DNA of 64,000 nucleotides from WVXP01 sp964348095 (GTDB lineage Bacteria > Desulfobacterota > BSN033 > WVXP01): NCBI GenBank assembly GCA_964348095.1, contig CAYGBK010000058.1, forward strand, positions 1 through 64,000, read 5' to 3'. The position numbers and the translations under genes were made by a program. Below, one piece after another: positions 1 to 7,655 of this stretch. How positions within the stretch are numbered: position 1 is the stretch's first letter; the number at the start of each line of letters is the position of its first letter. The notes beneath the pieces are model-generated. The model was not told the origin of the DNA, made no database searches, and saw only the letters and a list, made by a program, of their open reading frames with translations.

Positions 1-5
1 TTGAC

Positions 6-70
6 CGTGGACTCATAAGGCTCCTCCCTTTCGGAGCTCAGTATTCAGTAACATCTATTATGAGTCAACG
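6..70. repeat. Inverted repeat flanking a small hairpin
   Basis: The segment CGTGGACTCATAA at 6-18 is the reverse complement of 58-70 with 12 of 13 bases matching. Between the arms lies a second short hairpin, GCTCC (20-24) with GGAGC (33-37). The right arm is also the 3' half of the first copy of a direct repeat found before the regulator gene at 213. It could be an operator or the end of an upstream gene outside the window; there is no T-tract, so an intrinsic terminator is unlikely. Confidence 0.4.
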
Positions 71-167
71 ATCCCTCTGGAATCAGCTCTTGGGTAACAT
101 TTTTTATGAGGCAATTCGCAATCACATTAAATCTTGACAAATCCTTTGTAACATATATAATGGGCAA
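48..167 (+). repeat. Three direct repeats, candidate operators of the XRE-cupin regulator
   Basis: Three copies of GTAACAT-N5-ATG(A/G)G-(N)CAA start at 48, 94 and 148. The first two are 21 bases and the third is 20. Start-to-start spacing is 46 and 54 bases, near whole helical turns. The third copy covers the -10 box of the promoter at 134-161, where a bound protein would block RNA polymerase. Autoregulation by the downstream XRE protein is inferred from position only. Confidence 0.5.
134..161 (+). promoter_or_regulatory. Sigma-70 promoter of the polyamine locus
   Basis: A perfect TTGACA at 134-139 and a perfect TATAAT at 156-161 are separated by 16 bases. Transcription should start near 168 and leave a leader of about 45 bases before the ATG at 213. 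This is one of the best promoter matches in the window and overlaps the third copy of the repeat described at 48-167. Confidence 0.8.
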
Positions 168-212
168 GTTTATTTTATTAAACTGCAAGCACGCTTTAAA
201 TAAACTTCCTCC

Positions 213-752
213 ATGAAGATCGGTGCGAGGATTCGAAGCCTAAGACAACAGAGTGAGCTGACCCAGGAAGAGCTGGCTGAGAGGGCTGGACTGACAAAAG
301 GCTTTATTTCTCAGGTTGAACGGGACTTAACGTCGATCTCCTTGGATAGTCTGGTTCAGATTCTCGATGCCTTTGGGGAGAAGGTTTCTGATTTTTTCGA
401 AGACATTGAAAAAGAGAAGATTGTTTACGGGTTAAGAGATCGGGTGGATCTCCAGAAAAGAAATGGGGTTAAGGGCTTTTCCCTTCTGGTTCCTGGATCG
501 ACCAACCGGCTCATGGAGCCGGTTATATTGACTCTTGGGCCGAATGAATGCACTGAGACAGAAGAGGCTCATCCAGGTGATGAGCTCGGATACGTGTTGA
601 GGGGTAAAGTGGCAGTCCATCTCGGCAAAAAGGCCCACCGAGCGAGAGAAGGAACGTGTTTTTACTTTACGGCTGATCGGGACCACTTCATCAGAAACAT
701 GGGGCCTGCCGACGCCGTGGTACTCTGGATTACAACTCCTCCTGCCTTCTAA
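213..752 (+). CDS. XRE-family regulator with C-terminal cupin domain (PuuR-like)
   Basis: This is a 179-residue DNA-binding regulator. Residues about 6-60 form an XRE helix-turn-helix (R-S-L-R-Q, LTQEELAERAGLTKGFISQ) and residues about 105-175 form a small cupin barrel with GDELGYVLRGKV and a C-terminal VLWITTPPAF. This two-domain plan and length match E. coli PuuR, the repressor of putrescine use, and related regulators. The two genes downstream make decarboxylated AdoMet and spermidine, so control of polyamine synthesis, perhaps with a polyamine or AdoMet-derived ligand in the cupin, is a reasonable inference. It has its own strong promoter with three repeats that may be its operators. The ligand cannot be read from the sequence. 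Confidence 0.85.
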   Translation: MKIGARIRSLRQQSELTQEELAERAGLTKGFISQVERDLTSISLDSLVQILDAFGEKVSDFFEDIEKEKIVYGLRDRVDLQKRNGVKGFSLLVPGSTNRLMEPVILTLGPNECTETEEAHPGDELGYVLRGKVAVHLGKKAHRAREGTCFYFTADRDHFIRNMGPADAVVLWITTPPAF

Positions 753-787
753 AGGGAGGAAAAATAGTTGGAAGGGAGGTATGGACG

Positions 788-1207
788 ATGAGGGCATTGG
801 GGTTTCATCTTCTGACCGAGTTCTATGGATGTGACCGCGGCATCCTCAACAACGTGCGGAAGATCAAGTCGGTGATGGATGACGCGGCAATTGCCAGTGG
901 AGCGTCGATTGTGGAAAGTATCTTCCATCGATTCAATCCTCACGGTGTGAGCGGTGTTGTGGTTATTGCAGAATCCCATCTGGCTATTCACACCTGGCCT
1001 GAATACGGTTATGCGGCAGTCGACCTGTTCACCTGTGGCAAAGATGTAGACCGCTGGAAGGCCTTTGAATTCTTGAAGAGATGCCTAGCCCCCGAAGCCA
1101 CATCGACGAAAGAGATACTACGAGGTGAAAACCTGCGAGATCAGAATACGGTAGAATACGGCCCGCCACCCGCAAAAAGAGAGCAGACCGCGCGTGAACA
1201 TCTCTGA
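788..1207 (+). CDS. speH: S-adenosylmethionine decarboxylase proenzyme
   Basis: It makes decarboxylated AdoMet, the aminopropyl donor for spermidine. It is the short prokaryotic class that self-cleaves to form a pyruvoyl group. Ser63 in A-E-S-H is the cleavage and pyruvoyl residue, His68 (IHTWPE) and Cys83 (FTCG) are the other catalytic residues, and all three occupy the same numbers as in the characterised Thermotoga enzyme. At 139 residues it is slightly longer than usual because of a charged tail after residue 115 that is probably not needed. The start at 788 follows GGGAGG at 774-779 with 8 bases of spacing. It lies 35 bases after the XRE gene, probably in one operon with it and the spermidine synthase at 1459. 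Confidence 0.93.
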   Translation: MRALGFHLLTEFYGCDRGILNNVRKIKSVMDDAAIASGASIVESIFHRFNPHGVSGVVVIAESHLAIHTWPEYGYAAVDLFTCGKDVDRWKAFEFLKRCLAPEATSTKEILRGENLRDQNTVEYGPPPAKREQTAREHL

Positions 1208-1458
1208 TTTACGGGAGAACCAGAAAGTATTTTCTGGGAAGCAACATTTCGGACTTCGTTCTCCTATCAGGCCGACCTTCTCCAGGTATCCACCACAAAA
1301 ATGCCCGGATATATCCAATAGGTCTCTCCCACTCATCCTTGAGGTAGGTCTGCGGAGAGACAATTTACGTCCCTACCAGGAATCTTTAGACAGCTCTTGT
1401 CTTGTCCTACGAAGAAGGCACAGTGACCGTTTCAATCTGCTGCCGGATAAGAGGGTTG

Positions 1459-2298
1459 ATGAAGAAGGATTTGTGGTTTCAGGAGAAAGTTAGAGATCAG
1501 GTCGGGCAGATCGTTCGGTGCACGAAGGTGCTCCTTTCTGAAAGGACTCCTTTTCAGAAGATCGATGTTCTCGAAACCGATCAGTTCGGTCGCATCCTGG
1601 TGTTAGATGGCGCAATCAATGTCGGTGAAAAGGATGAGTTCATCTATCATGAAATGCTTACCCATGTTCCTTTGTTCGCTCATTCCCAGGTGAAGGATCT
1701 TCTCGTCATCGGTGGAGGAGATGGTGGTGTCGTCCGTGAAGCTTTGAAACATTCGATCGGCCGGATCGATCTCGTCGAGATTGACAAAAGGGTCATCGAC
1801 ATTAGCCGTCAGTATTTCCCCGGCGTGAGCTGCGGATTGGACGATCCACGGGTCCACATTACCATTGACGACGGTGCAAGGTTCCTTGAGAACACCAAGG
1901 ACGCCTACGATCTCATCGTGGTCGACTCCACCGACCCGATTGGTGTCGGTGAAGCTCTCTATGAGGAAGCTTTTTATCGGAATGTCTTTGGCGCATTGAG
2001 GCAAAATGGTATCGTGACGACTCAATCGGAATCTCCATTCTTTGACAGGGATATCGTCAAGGATTTGTATGCCACACTCAGAGAAATATTCCCTCTGGTC
2101 CGCATGTATCTTGCTCCGGTACCTTTCTACCCAGGTACCTATTGGAGTTTTGAGTTCTGTTCAAAGGGGATTGACCCTGTGAATGACTTTAACCCTTCAG
2201 CCAAGCTGTTGGAGAAGATTGACACGCATTACTATGATGAATGGGTTCATCGAGGGGCCTTCATTATTCCGAGGTGCATTAGAGACTTGCTTGATTGA
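1459..2298 (+). CDS. speE: Spermidine synthase (polyamine aminopropyltransferase)
   Basis: It transfers the aminopropyl group of decarboxylated AdoMet to putrescine. The frame is open from 1402, but homologues begin around K-D-L-W-F-Q-E-K, so the ATG at 1459 is preferred, giving 279 residues, the usual family length. The nucleotide-binding loop GGGDGG is at about 85-90 and the catalytic DSTDP motif at about 156-160. It follows speH after 251 bases in which no gene is visible. No putrescine-forming enzyme is present in the window, so putrescine must come from elsewhere. Confidence 0.92.
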   Translation: MKKDLWFQEKVRDQVGQIVRCTKVLLSERTPFQKIDVLETDQFGRILVLDGAINVGEKDEFIYHEMLTHVPLFAHSQVKDLLVIGGGDGGVVREALKHSIGRIDLVEIDKRVIDISRQYFPGVSCGLDDPRVHITIDDGARFLENTKDAYDLIVVDSTDPIGVGEALYEEAFYRNVFGALRQNGIVTTQSESPFFDRDIVKDLYATLREIFPLVRMYLAPVPFYPGTYWSFEFCSKGIDPVNDFNPSAKLLEKIDTHYYDEWVHRGAFIIPRCIRDLLD

Positions 2299-2599
2299 TT
2301 CTCGGATGGTCATCTCGATTGACCCCCGGGTCTATTGTGAAAAGGTTCTGCGTGCTTGCTCTGCTCTGAAAGATGTACTAAAGTAAATGGAAAGCTTTGC
2401 GCGGCCGGTCTGGGTAATAATTTGTTTCCATGTTGTAGAGAAGGCGACAAGATCTAGTTAAGTATTCTAATTTCTTCTTGAAAAAAGAGCTGTTTTGTGT
2501 TAGCTGAAGGAGTTCAGCCGTATTTGATAGGCCGGTCAGGTAAGAGAGTTTACCAGTTCCTTATTTCAGCATAGCAGAAAGGAGATGATCGAAAGAAAG
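2299..2599. other. Non-coding interval before rpsB
   Basis: No convincing gene or terminator is seen between speE and rpsB. The stretch from about 2440 to 2580 is AT-richer and should contain the rpsB promoter and leader, but no clear -35/-10 pair stands out. AAGGAGATGATC at 2578-2589 is nearly the full complement of the 16S rRNA 3' end and lies just before rpsB. Confidence 0.4.
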
Positions 2600-3493
2600 A
2601 TGGTCAGCATAACAATGAAAGAGCTTCTAGAGTCAGGGGTTCATTTTGGACACGAGACAAAGCGGTGGGACCCCAAGATGAAACCCTTTATCTTTGGTGC
2701 CCGTGACGGCATCTACATTATCGACCTACAAAAGACCGTACAGATGTTCAAGGAGGCCTACGAGTTTGTCCGAGAAACTGCCTCCAAAGGAGAACATATC
2801 CTCTTCGTTGGAACCAAAAAGCAAGCCCAGGAATCGATACGCGAGGAGGCTGCTCGCTGCAACACTTTTTACATAAATCACCGCTGGTTGGGAGGGATGC
2901 TGACGAACTTCCAGACAATCAAGAAGAGCATCGACCGTCTCAATCGGCTTGAAACGATGAAAAATGAAGAGATATTCAACCTCCTGCCAAAAAAAGAAAT
3001 CATGCAATTGGAGAAGGAGAGAAACCGCCTGGAAAAATCCCTCGGCGGGATCAAAACGATGGACCGCCTTCCCGGCGCTGTCTTCATAATCGATGTGAGG
3101 AAAGAAAAGATCGCTGTCAATGAGACAAAGAAACTAGGCATCCCTTCCGTGGGTGTTGTGGACACCAATTGCAATCCTGACGACATTACCTATCCTATCC
3201 CGGGAAATGACGATGCGATCAGGGCGATTCGTCTTCTATCATCAAAGATGGCCGACGCGGTGATCGAAGGCCGACAGGAATACGAGAAACAACTCCAGCA
3301 GCAGATGGAAGAGGAGCCACCGCCCTCAACGACTGAGGGGGAGGAGGTAACAGGTCCGCCTCCGTCGGCTGAGGCTGAGGAGCGACCTGGAGCAGAGACG
3401 GCATCTGAGGAAGAGGTAAGTCCCGAGACCGATACAGCAAAAGAGGAGGTCGAAAAAACGGCTGCTTCAAATCGAGTGACAGAGGAGGAATAG
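2600..3493 (+). CDS. rpsB: 30S ribosomal protein S2 with acidic C-terminal tail
   Basis: This is the core small-subunit protein S2. Family motifs are plain: GVHFGHETKRWDPKM near the N-terminus, NHRWLGGMLTN around residue 95, and PGNDDAIRAIRL near 210. An in-frame ATG at 2585 abuts the Shine-Dalgarno sequence and cannot be used well; the ATG at 2600 matches the N-terminus of homologues (M-x-x-I-T-M-K). The last ~65 residues are an extension about one third glutamate and rich in Pro, Thr and Ser, absent from E. coli S2. First gene of the rpsB-tsf-pyrH-frr operon. Confidence 0.96.
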   Translation: MVSITMKELLESGVHFGHETKRWDPKMKPFIFGARDGIYIIDLQKTVQMFKEAYEFVRETASKGEHILFVGTKKQAQESIREEAARCNTFYINHRWLGGMLTNFQTIKKSIDRLNRLETMKNEEIFNLLPKKEIMQLEKERNRLEKSLGGIKTMDRLPGAVFIIDVRKEKIAVNETKKLGIPSVGVVDTNCNPDDITYPIPGNDDAIRAIRLLSSKMADAVIEGRQEYEKQLQQQMEEEPPPSTTEGEEVTGPPPSAEAEERPGAETASEEEVSPETDTAKEEVEKTAASNRVTEEE

Positions 3494-3505
3494 GAGAGTT
3501 GCAAC

Positions 3506-4111
3506 ATGATTGACGGAAATCTCGTGAAGGAACTTCGACAGCGGACCGGTGTCGGCATCATGGATTGTAAGAAGGCCTTAGAAGAAACTGGGGGAAACCT
3601 GGAAAAGGCTATCGACCATTTACGGAAAAAAGGATTGGCCAAAGCGGCAAAGAAGTCCGGGAGAGTCACAAAAGAAGGTACAGTGGGATCATACATCCAT
3701 GCTGGAGGAAAAATCGGAGTTCTTATTGAGGTTAACTGCGAGACTGACTTCGTTGCCCGGACGGAGGAGTTTCAAAACCTGGTTAAAGATACAGCGATGC
3801 AGATTGCCGCAACAAACCCTTTCTATCTGGAACGAGACAGGATCCCGGCGGAGGTTCTAGAGAAGGAGAAGCAGATTCTCCGAACTCAGGCGATCGAATC
3901 CGGCAAGCCCGAAAAGGTTGTCGATCGAATCGTGGAGGGAAGGTTAGAGAAATTTTTCTCCGAGGTTTGCCTCTTAGATCAGCCTTTCATAAAAGATCCT
4001 GACACCACAGTTCAAGAAGTTCTCAACGGAGCGATTTCAAGAATAGGAGAAAACATAGCTATCAGAAGATTTGTTCGGTTTCAGATTGGCGAAGCCCTGG
4101 ATAGTGAATAG
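3506..4111 (+). CDS. tsf: Elongation factor Ts (short form)
   Basis: It is the nucleotide exchange factor that recycles EF-Tu from GDP to GTP. At 201 residues it is the short Thermus-like form rather than the 283-residue E. coli form. The N-terminal UBA-like helix bundle carries LRQRTGVGIMDCKKALEE, and the core begins with VEVNCETDFVARTEEF. It starts 13 bases after rpsB behind an AGGAG-type site, and is almost certainly cotranscribed with rpsB and pyrH. Confidence 0.96.
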   Translation: MIDGNLVKELRQRTGVGIMDCKKALEETGGNLEKAIDHLRKKGLAKAAKKSGRVTKEGTVGSYIHAGGKIGVLIEVNCETDFVARTEEFQNLVKDTAMQIAATNPFYLERDRIPAEVLEKEKQILRTQAIESGKPEKVVDRIVEGRLEKFFSEVCLLDQPFIKDPDTTVQEVLNGAISRIGENIAIRRFVRFQIGEALDSE

Positions 4112-4116
4112 AGCCA

Positions 4117-4833
4117 TTGGGGAAAACTGCATACAAGAGAGTTCTGCTGAAGATCAGCGGAGAGGCGCTGACGGCAGAGGGTCAGTTCGGGATTAGTCTC
4201 GGTGTGGTCGAAACCCTCGCTCAAGAGGTCAAGGACGTCACGGACTTGGGTATAGAACTGGCCATGATGGTCGGGGGGGGTAACATATTTCGTGGCGTAC
4301 CCGCTAGCGCCTCGGGAATGGATCGCACCGCAGCCGATTATATGGGGATGTTGGCCACTGTCATTAATAGCCTGGCCCTCCAGGACATTCTGGAAAAAAG
4401 CGGCGTATCAACTCGGGTCCAATCCGCTATCAAAATGGAAGAGGTGGCTGAACCATTTATTCGGCGGCGGGCGATCAGGCATCTAGAGAAAGGCCGAGTC
4501 GTTATATTCGCCGCAGGAACGGGCAATCCTTACTTCACGACTGATACTGCCGCCTCTCTAAGGGCCATGGAGATCCGTGCGGAAGTGATCCTGAAAGGAA
4601 CAAAAGTCGATGGTGTTTACGACGCGGATCCCATGACCCATTCGCAGGCTCGGAAGTTCGACGAGCTGACGTACATCGAGGTCTTGAAGCAAAATCTGAA
4701 AGTGATGGATTCAACTGCCATCTCTCTCTGTATGGATAACGGCCTACCCATCATCGTTTTCGATCTAACCACCAGAGGGAATATCAAAAGGGCCCTCCTA
4801 GGCGAAAAGGTGGGGACCCTCATAAGGGGATAG
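4117..4833 (+). CDS. pyrH: UMP kinase
   Basis: It phosphorylates UMP to UDP, the entry to pyrimidine triphosphates and to UDP-sugars used in murein synthesis. It is a hexameric amino-acid-kinase-fold enzyme of 238 residues, the normal length. Seen motifs include LLKISGEAL at the N-terminus, the glycine-rich MVGGGNIFRG, FAAGTGNPYFTTDTAA, and KVDGVYDADP. The start is a TTG at 4117, five bases after the tsf stop, with no strong ribosome site, suggesting translational coupling. Confidence 0.96.
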   Translation: MGKTAYKRVLLKISGEALTAEGQFGISLGVVETLAQEVKDVTDLGIELAMMVGGGNIFRGVPASASGMDRTAADYMGMLATVINSLALQDILEKSGVSTRVQSAIKMEEVAEPFIRRRAIRHLEKGRVVIFAAGTGNPYFTTDTAASLRAMEIRAEVILKGTKVDGVYDADPMTHSQARKFDELTYIEVLKQNLKVMDSTAISLCMDNGLPIIVFDLTTRGNIKRALLGEKVGTLIRG

Positions 4834-4837
4834 GGCA

Positions 4838-5395
4838 ATGGGCGATGATGAGTTGAAAGAATTCCGCGAAAAAATGACAAAAACACTGACGGCAGCTCAG
4901 CACGATCTCAACAAGATTCGGACGGGACGGGCATCACTCGCTCTCTTTGACGGTATCCGGGTTGAATATTACGGTACGCCCACTCCGCTCAACCAGGTCG
5001 CCACGATGGCAATACCTGAAAGCCGCCTCGTCACCATCAAGCCGTGGGATCCCAGTATCATCGGGGAGATCGAGAAAGCGATTCTTAAATCGGAACTGGG
5101 GGTCACCCCGGTGAATGATGGAAAGATCATCCGGATAACCATCCCCAGGCTAACAGAGGAGAGAAGAAAAGAGCTGGTGAAGGTGGTTAGAAAAAAGGGA
5201 GAAGAAGGAAAGATTGCCATCAGAAATATCCGTCGGGAAGCGAACGATTGGTACAAATCTCTGGAGAAGGAAAAGGCCATTTCTGAGGACGAACTCCATA
5301 AGAGCTTAGAGGGAATTCAGGAGCTGACGAGTGAATTCATAGAAAAGATCGATGAAGTCCTGGAACAGAAAGAGAAAGAGATCCTCGAAATCTGA
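4838..5395 (+). CDS. frr: Ribosome recycling factor
   Basis: It splits post-termination ribosomes together with EF-G. The 185-residue protein has the usual length and motifs: LNKIRTGRASLALFDGI in the N-terminal helix, the YGTPTPLNQVA hinge segment, and LTEERRKELVKVV in the C-terminal coiled helices. It begins four bases after pyrH behind AAGGGGA. It is the last gene before the terminator at 5440-5469. Confidence 0.96.
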   Translation: MGDDELKEFREKMTKTLTAAQHDLNKIRTGRASLALFDGIRVEYYGTPTPLNQVATMAIPESRLVTIKPWDPSIIGEIEKAILKSELGVTPVNDGKIIRITIPRLTEERRKELVKVVRKKGEEGKIAIRNIRREANDWYKSLEKEKAISEDELHKSLEGIQELTSEFIEKIDEVLEQKEKEILEI

Positions 5396-5439
5396 AGCCG
5401 AGGACATACTGCTCAGTATTTGATTTGTTCTATTGACTT

Positions 5440-5469
5440 AGGTCCGCGCAGTGGGCGGGCCTATTTTTT
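5440..5469 (+). terminator. Intrinsic terminator after frr
   Basis: AGGTCCGC (5440-5447) pairs with GCGGGCCT (5455-5462) over eight base pairs, one of them G-U, with a seven-base loop. The stem is followed by A and then six T residues (5464-5469). It lies 45 bases after the frr stop and should end or attenuate transcription of rpsB-tsf-pyrH-frr before uppS. Confidence 0.75.
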
Positions 5470-5518
5470 GCTTGACTACAGGGGTAAAGCAATCCGGCAA
5501 GGTGAGGGGTTGAGTCGC

Positions 5519-5560
5519 TTGAAAAACACGATTTGGGGTGTTATTTTGAGCTTTTATATA
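5519..5560 (+). promoter_or_regulatory. Possible promoter(s) for uppS
   Basis: Downstream of the terminator two overlapping weak promoter matches exist: TTGAAA (5519-5524) with TTATTT (5541-5546), 16-base spacer, and TTGGGG (5533-5538) with TATATA (5555-5560), 16-base spacer. Either would restart transcription for uppS-cdsA. The case rests mainly on the terminator just upstream. Confidence 0.35.
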
Positions 5561-5604
5561 CCCTCTGCGCTGTCGTCTTTTTTTCACAAAGAAGGGCAGT
5601 CGTC

Positions 5605-6351
5605 ATGGCTCGTTCCAAAATTGAGGGACTAGATCAGCGGAGAATTCCACGGCATGTGGCCATAATCATGGACGGTAACGGTCGCTGGGCGAAGAGGAAG
5701 TCTCTCAAACGAATCAGCGGCCACATCAAGGGCGTCGATGCGGTGAGGGCCGTTGTAACAGCCTCCAGGGAAGTCGGTATCAAATATCTCACCCTCTACG
5801 CCTTCTCGAGGGAAAACTGGAAGCGACCTAGAGACGAGGTCAGTGCGCTTATGGATCTCCTCTACAAGTACCTGATCGACGAACTGGAGGAGATGCTGGA
5901 GAATGACATCCGTCTGCATGCAATTGGCGAACTAGAGACTCTTCCGCCGAAAGTGCGTGAGAAGCTCTTCAGCGTGATGGAAAAAACCAGCCACTGTGAC
6001 GGGATGACACTGACATTGGCTCTGAGTTACGGGGCACGATCCGAGATCGTGCATGCCATTCAGTCGATCATTTCGAGTATCGAGGAGAAGAGAATTAGTC
6101 GGGACCATGTGAATGTTGATTCTTTTGCATCATATCTATGGACCAAAGACCTTCCTGACCCGGATCTCCTCATTCGCACGAGCGGAGAATATCGGATCAG
6201 TAATTTCATGCTCTGGCAGATGGCCTACACCGAGATTTATGTGACTGACACCCTATGGCCTGATTTTGGCAAGAGGGAACTCCTCGAGGCCATTCTGGAT
6301 TACCAGTCTCGAGAGAGGCGATTTGGTCTCACAAGCGAACAGCTTACCTAG
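5605..6351 (+). CDS. uppS: Isoprenyl (undecaprenyl) diphosphate synthase
   Basis: It condenses isopentenyl diphosphate units onto farnesyl diphosphate to make the C55 lipid carrier for murein and O-antigen. The frame is open from 5533, but the family begins shortly before HVAIIMDGNGRWA, so the ATG at 5605, behind AGAAGGG, is chosen (248 residues). The catalytic Asp of MDGNGRWA is near residue 23, and LLIRTSGEYRISNFMLWQ and the C-terminal LWPDF are intact. The following genes (cdsA, dxr) belong to the same envelope/isoprenoid cluster. Confidence 0.95.
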   Translation: MARSKIEGLDQRRIPRHVAIIMDGNGRWAKRKSLKRISGHIKGVDAVRAVVTASREVGIKYLTLYAFSRENWKRPRDEVSALMDLLYKYLIDELEEMLENDIRLHAIGELETLPPKVREKLFSVMEKTSHCDGMTLTLALSYGARSEIVHAIQSIISSIEEKRISRDHVNVDSFASYLWTKDLPDPDLLIRTSGEYRISNFMLWQMAYTEIYVTDTLWPDFGKRELLEAILDYQSRERRFGLTSEQLT

Positions 6352-6416
6352 TCTCAGCGTGGAAAAAGGGTCGCGGCGTTCCATTTTGCCGGTCAAAAAT
6401 AAGCGAGGTAGAACTT

Positions 6417-7214
6417 ATTCTCAAAAGAGTACTGACAGCCCTTGTGGGCGTTCCTCTCGTCGTTTTGCTTATTCTCTTCGGCGGGAGGATTGGACTTCTT
6501 CTCCTCATTCTCGGCACCACGATCCAGGGCCTGCGTGAATTCTACAGACTCACCTTGCCAGAACTTCGGTTGGAACAAAAAGCTGCCGGAGTAGCCCTCG
6601 GTCTCCTCTTTCCTGTCGCGGTCTATGTCGGCCAGGAAGAGGCTGTCCTCGCAGTTGCAGCGCTGACCCTCGTTGTCCTCTTTATTCTTTTTGTCGTAAA
6701 ACCCGGAAGGCTTGAGGCAGTTGCGTCTCACCTGGCCATGACTCTTTTTGGGGTCTTTTATGTCGGTTTCCTCCTCTCCTACATTCTCTTTGTGGGGATC
6801 CAACCGAGAGGCACGCTCTGGGTTTTCTTTCTGCTCTTTACCGTATGGTCCGGCGACACGATCGCCTATTTCACAGGAACCTTAATTGGAAAGCACAAGC
6901 TCTATCCAAAAATAAGTCCCAATAAGAGCGTGGAGGGCCTCCTGGGTGGTCTTGCAGGATCTATTGGGGCTGCCCTCTTGTTTCGGAGTTTTCTGCTTCC
7001 AGACGTGAGCTCCGTCCATGGGGTAGTTTTGGGTTTTTTCATGATGATCCTTGGGCAGGTCGGTGACTTTGGCGAATCAATGATCAAAAGGTCTGTAAAG
7101 GTCAAGGACTCAAGCCAATTGATTCCAGGACACGGCGGCGTTCTCGATAGGGTAGACAGTTTTCTTTTTACTGCCCCTTTTCTCTTTTACTACCTGAAAT
7201 GGCTTAAGGTGTAG
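6417..7214 (+). CDS. cdsA: Phosphatidate cytidylyltransferase, probable ATT start
   Basis: It makes CDP-diacylglycerol from phosphatidate and CTP, the precursor used by pssA at 12315. It is an integral membrane protein with about eight hydrophobic segments. The C-terminal signature S-x-x-K-R...KDSSQLIPGHGGVLDRVDS is intact. The first canonical start is a GTG at 6444, which lacks a ribosome site and loses the conserved L-K-R-V-L-T-A-L N-terminus. That N-terminus is restored by reading from ATT at 6417, which sits seven bases after GAGGT (6405-6409). The ATT start is inference; a base error for ATG is the alternative, and GTG 6444 remains possible. Confidence 0.93.
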   Translation: MLKRVLTALVGVPLVVLLILFGGRIGLLLLILGTTIQGLREFYRLTLPELRLEQKAAGVALGLLFPVAVYVGQEEAVLAVAALTLVVLFILFVVKPGRLEAVASHLAMTLFGVFYVGFLLSYILFVGIQPRGTLWVFFLLFTVWSGDTIAYFTGTLIGKHKLYPKISPNKSVEGLLGGLAGSIGAALLFRSFLLPDVSSVHGVVLGFFMMILGQVGDFGESMIKRSVKVKDSSQLIPGHGGVLDRVDSFLFTAPFLFYYLKWLKV

Positions 7215-7329
7215 ACAAAAAGAAGAGATTGCTATATCACCTACAGAGGCAAAGGACAATCAACCACAAGGGAGGAGTTTCCTCAGTTTTGAGGACGCTC
7301 CGGTCCCTGACAGACGTTTGCAGAGGAAA

Positions 7330-7371
7330 GGAAAAAGGTCCAAGGAAAAAGGTAAAAGGTTAAAGGAAAAG
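7330..7371 (+). repeat. Six tandem heptads starting with GG
   Basis: Six 7-base units follow in perfect phase: GGAAAAA, GGTCCAA, GGAAAAA, GGTAAAA, GGTTAAA, GGAAAAG. Only the leading GG and A-richness are fixed. The array is purine-rich on this strand and is paired with a CC-phased array 27 bases further on. Similar degenerate heptamer arrays occur in intergenic DNA of some bacteria, for example the cyanobacterial STRR elements. Confidence 0.7.
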
Positions 7372-7398
7372 TATCACAACTGAGAGAGAAGCGTTTCC

Positions 7399-7440
7399 CC
7401 ATTGGCTTTTGTCCTTGAACCCTGATCCTTTAGCCTTAAT
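7399..7440 (+). repeat. Opposed tandem heptads starting with CC
   Basis: Units in phase are CCATTGG, CTTTTGT, CCTTGAA, CCCTGAT, CCTTTAG, CCTTAAT; the last four are clear, the first two weaker. They resemble the reverse complement of the GG array at 7330-7371, so the two together could form a long imperfect hairpin with a 27-base loop. Confidence 0.55.
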
Positions 7441-7655
7441 GAATTCTCGAAAAAAGATTTCTGAGCAGCGAAAAGCGCCCCTTTCCGCTTTTATCAGACA
7501 AAAACCGAGAAAAGGAATCGCGTAACAGCCCGTCCCCACCTGTATCGGGTGGTAAGCAGTTGAGAGGCTGATTCTTCCCGGTCAGCACAGGGACAAAGCC
7601 GCTAGAAAGGTGGTGCGGGCCGCATCTCGACAAAAGTGGCAGCGATGGTGACAGA

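Larger units (their letters stand above)
7215..7655. other. 441-base non-coding interval before dxr
   Basis: No gene is supported here. It holds two opposed arrays of 7-base repeats (7330-7371 and 7399-7440) and, closer to dxr, short complementary segments that can fold into a three-helix arrangement (7532-7594). Neither matches a riboswitch class I know. Confidence 0.6.

Noticed and set aside
7595..7625. T-box motif (AAGGTGGTGCGG) before dxr
   Set aside because: It lacks the ACC following UGGN that defines the T-box, there is no stem I with a specifier loop or terminator, and dxr is not a T-box target.
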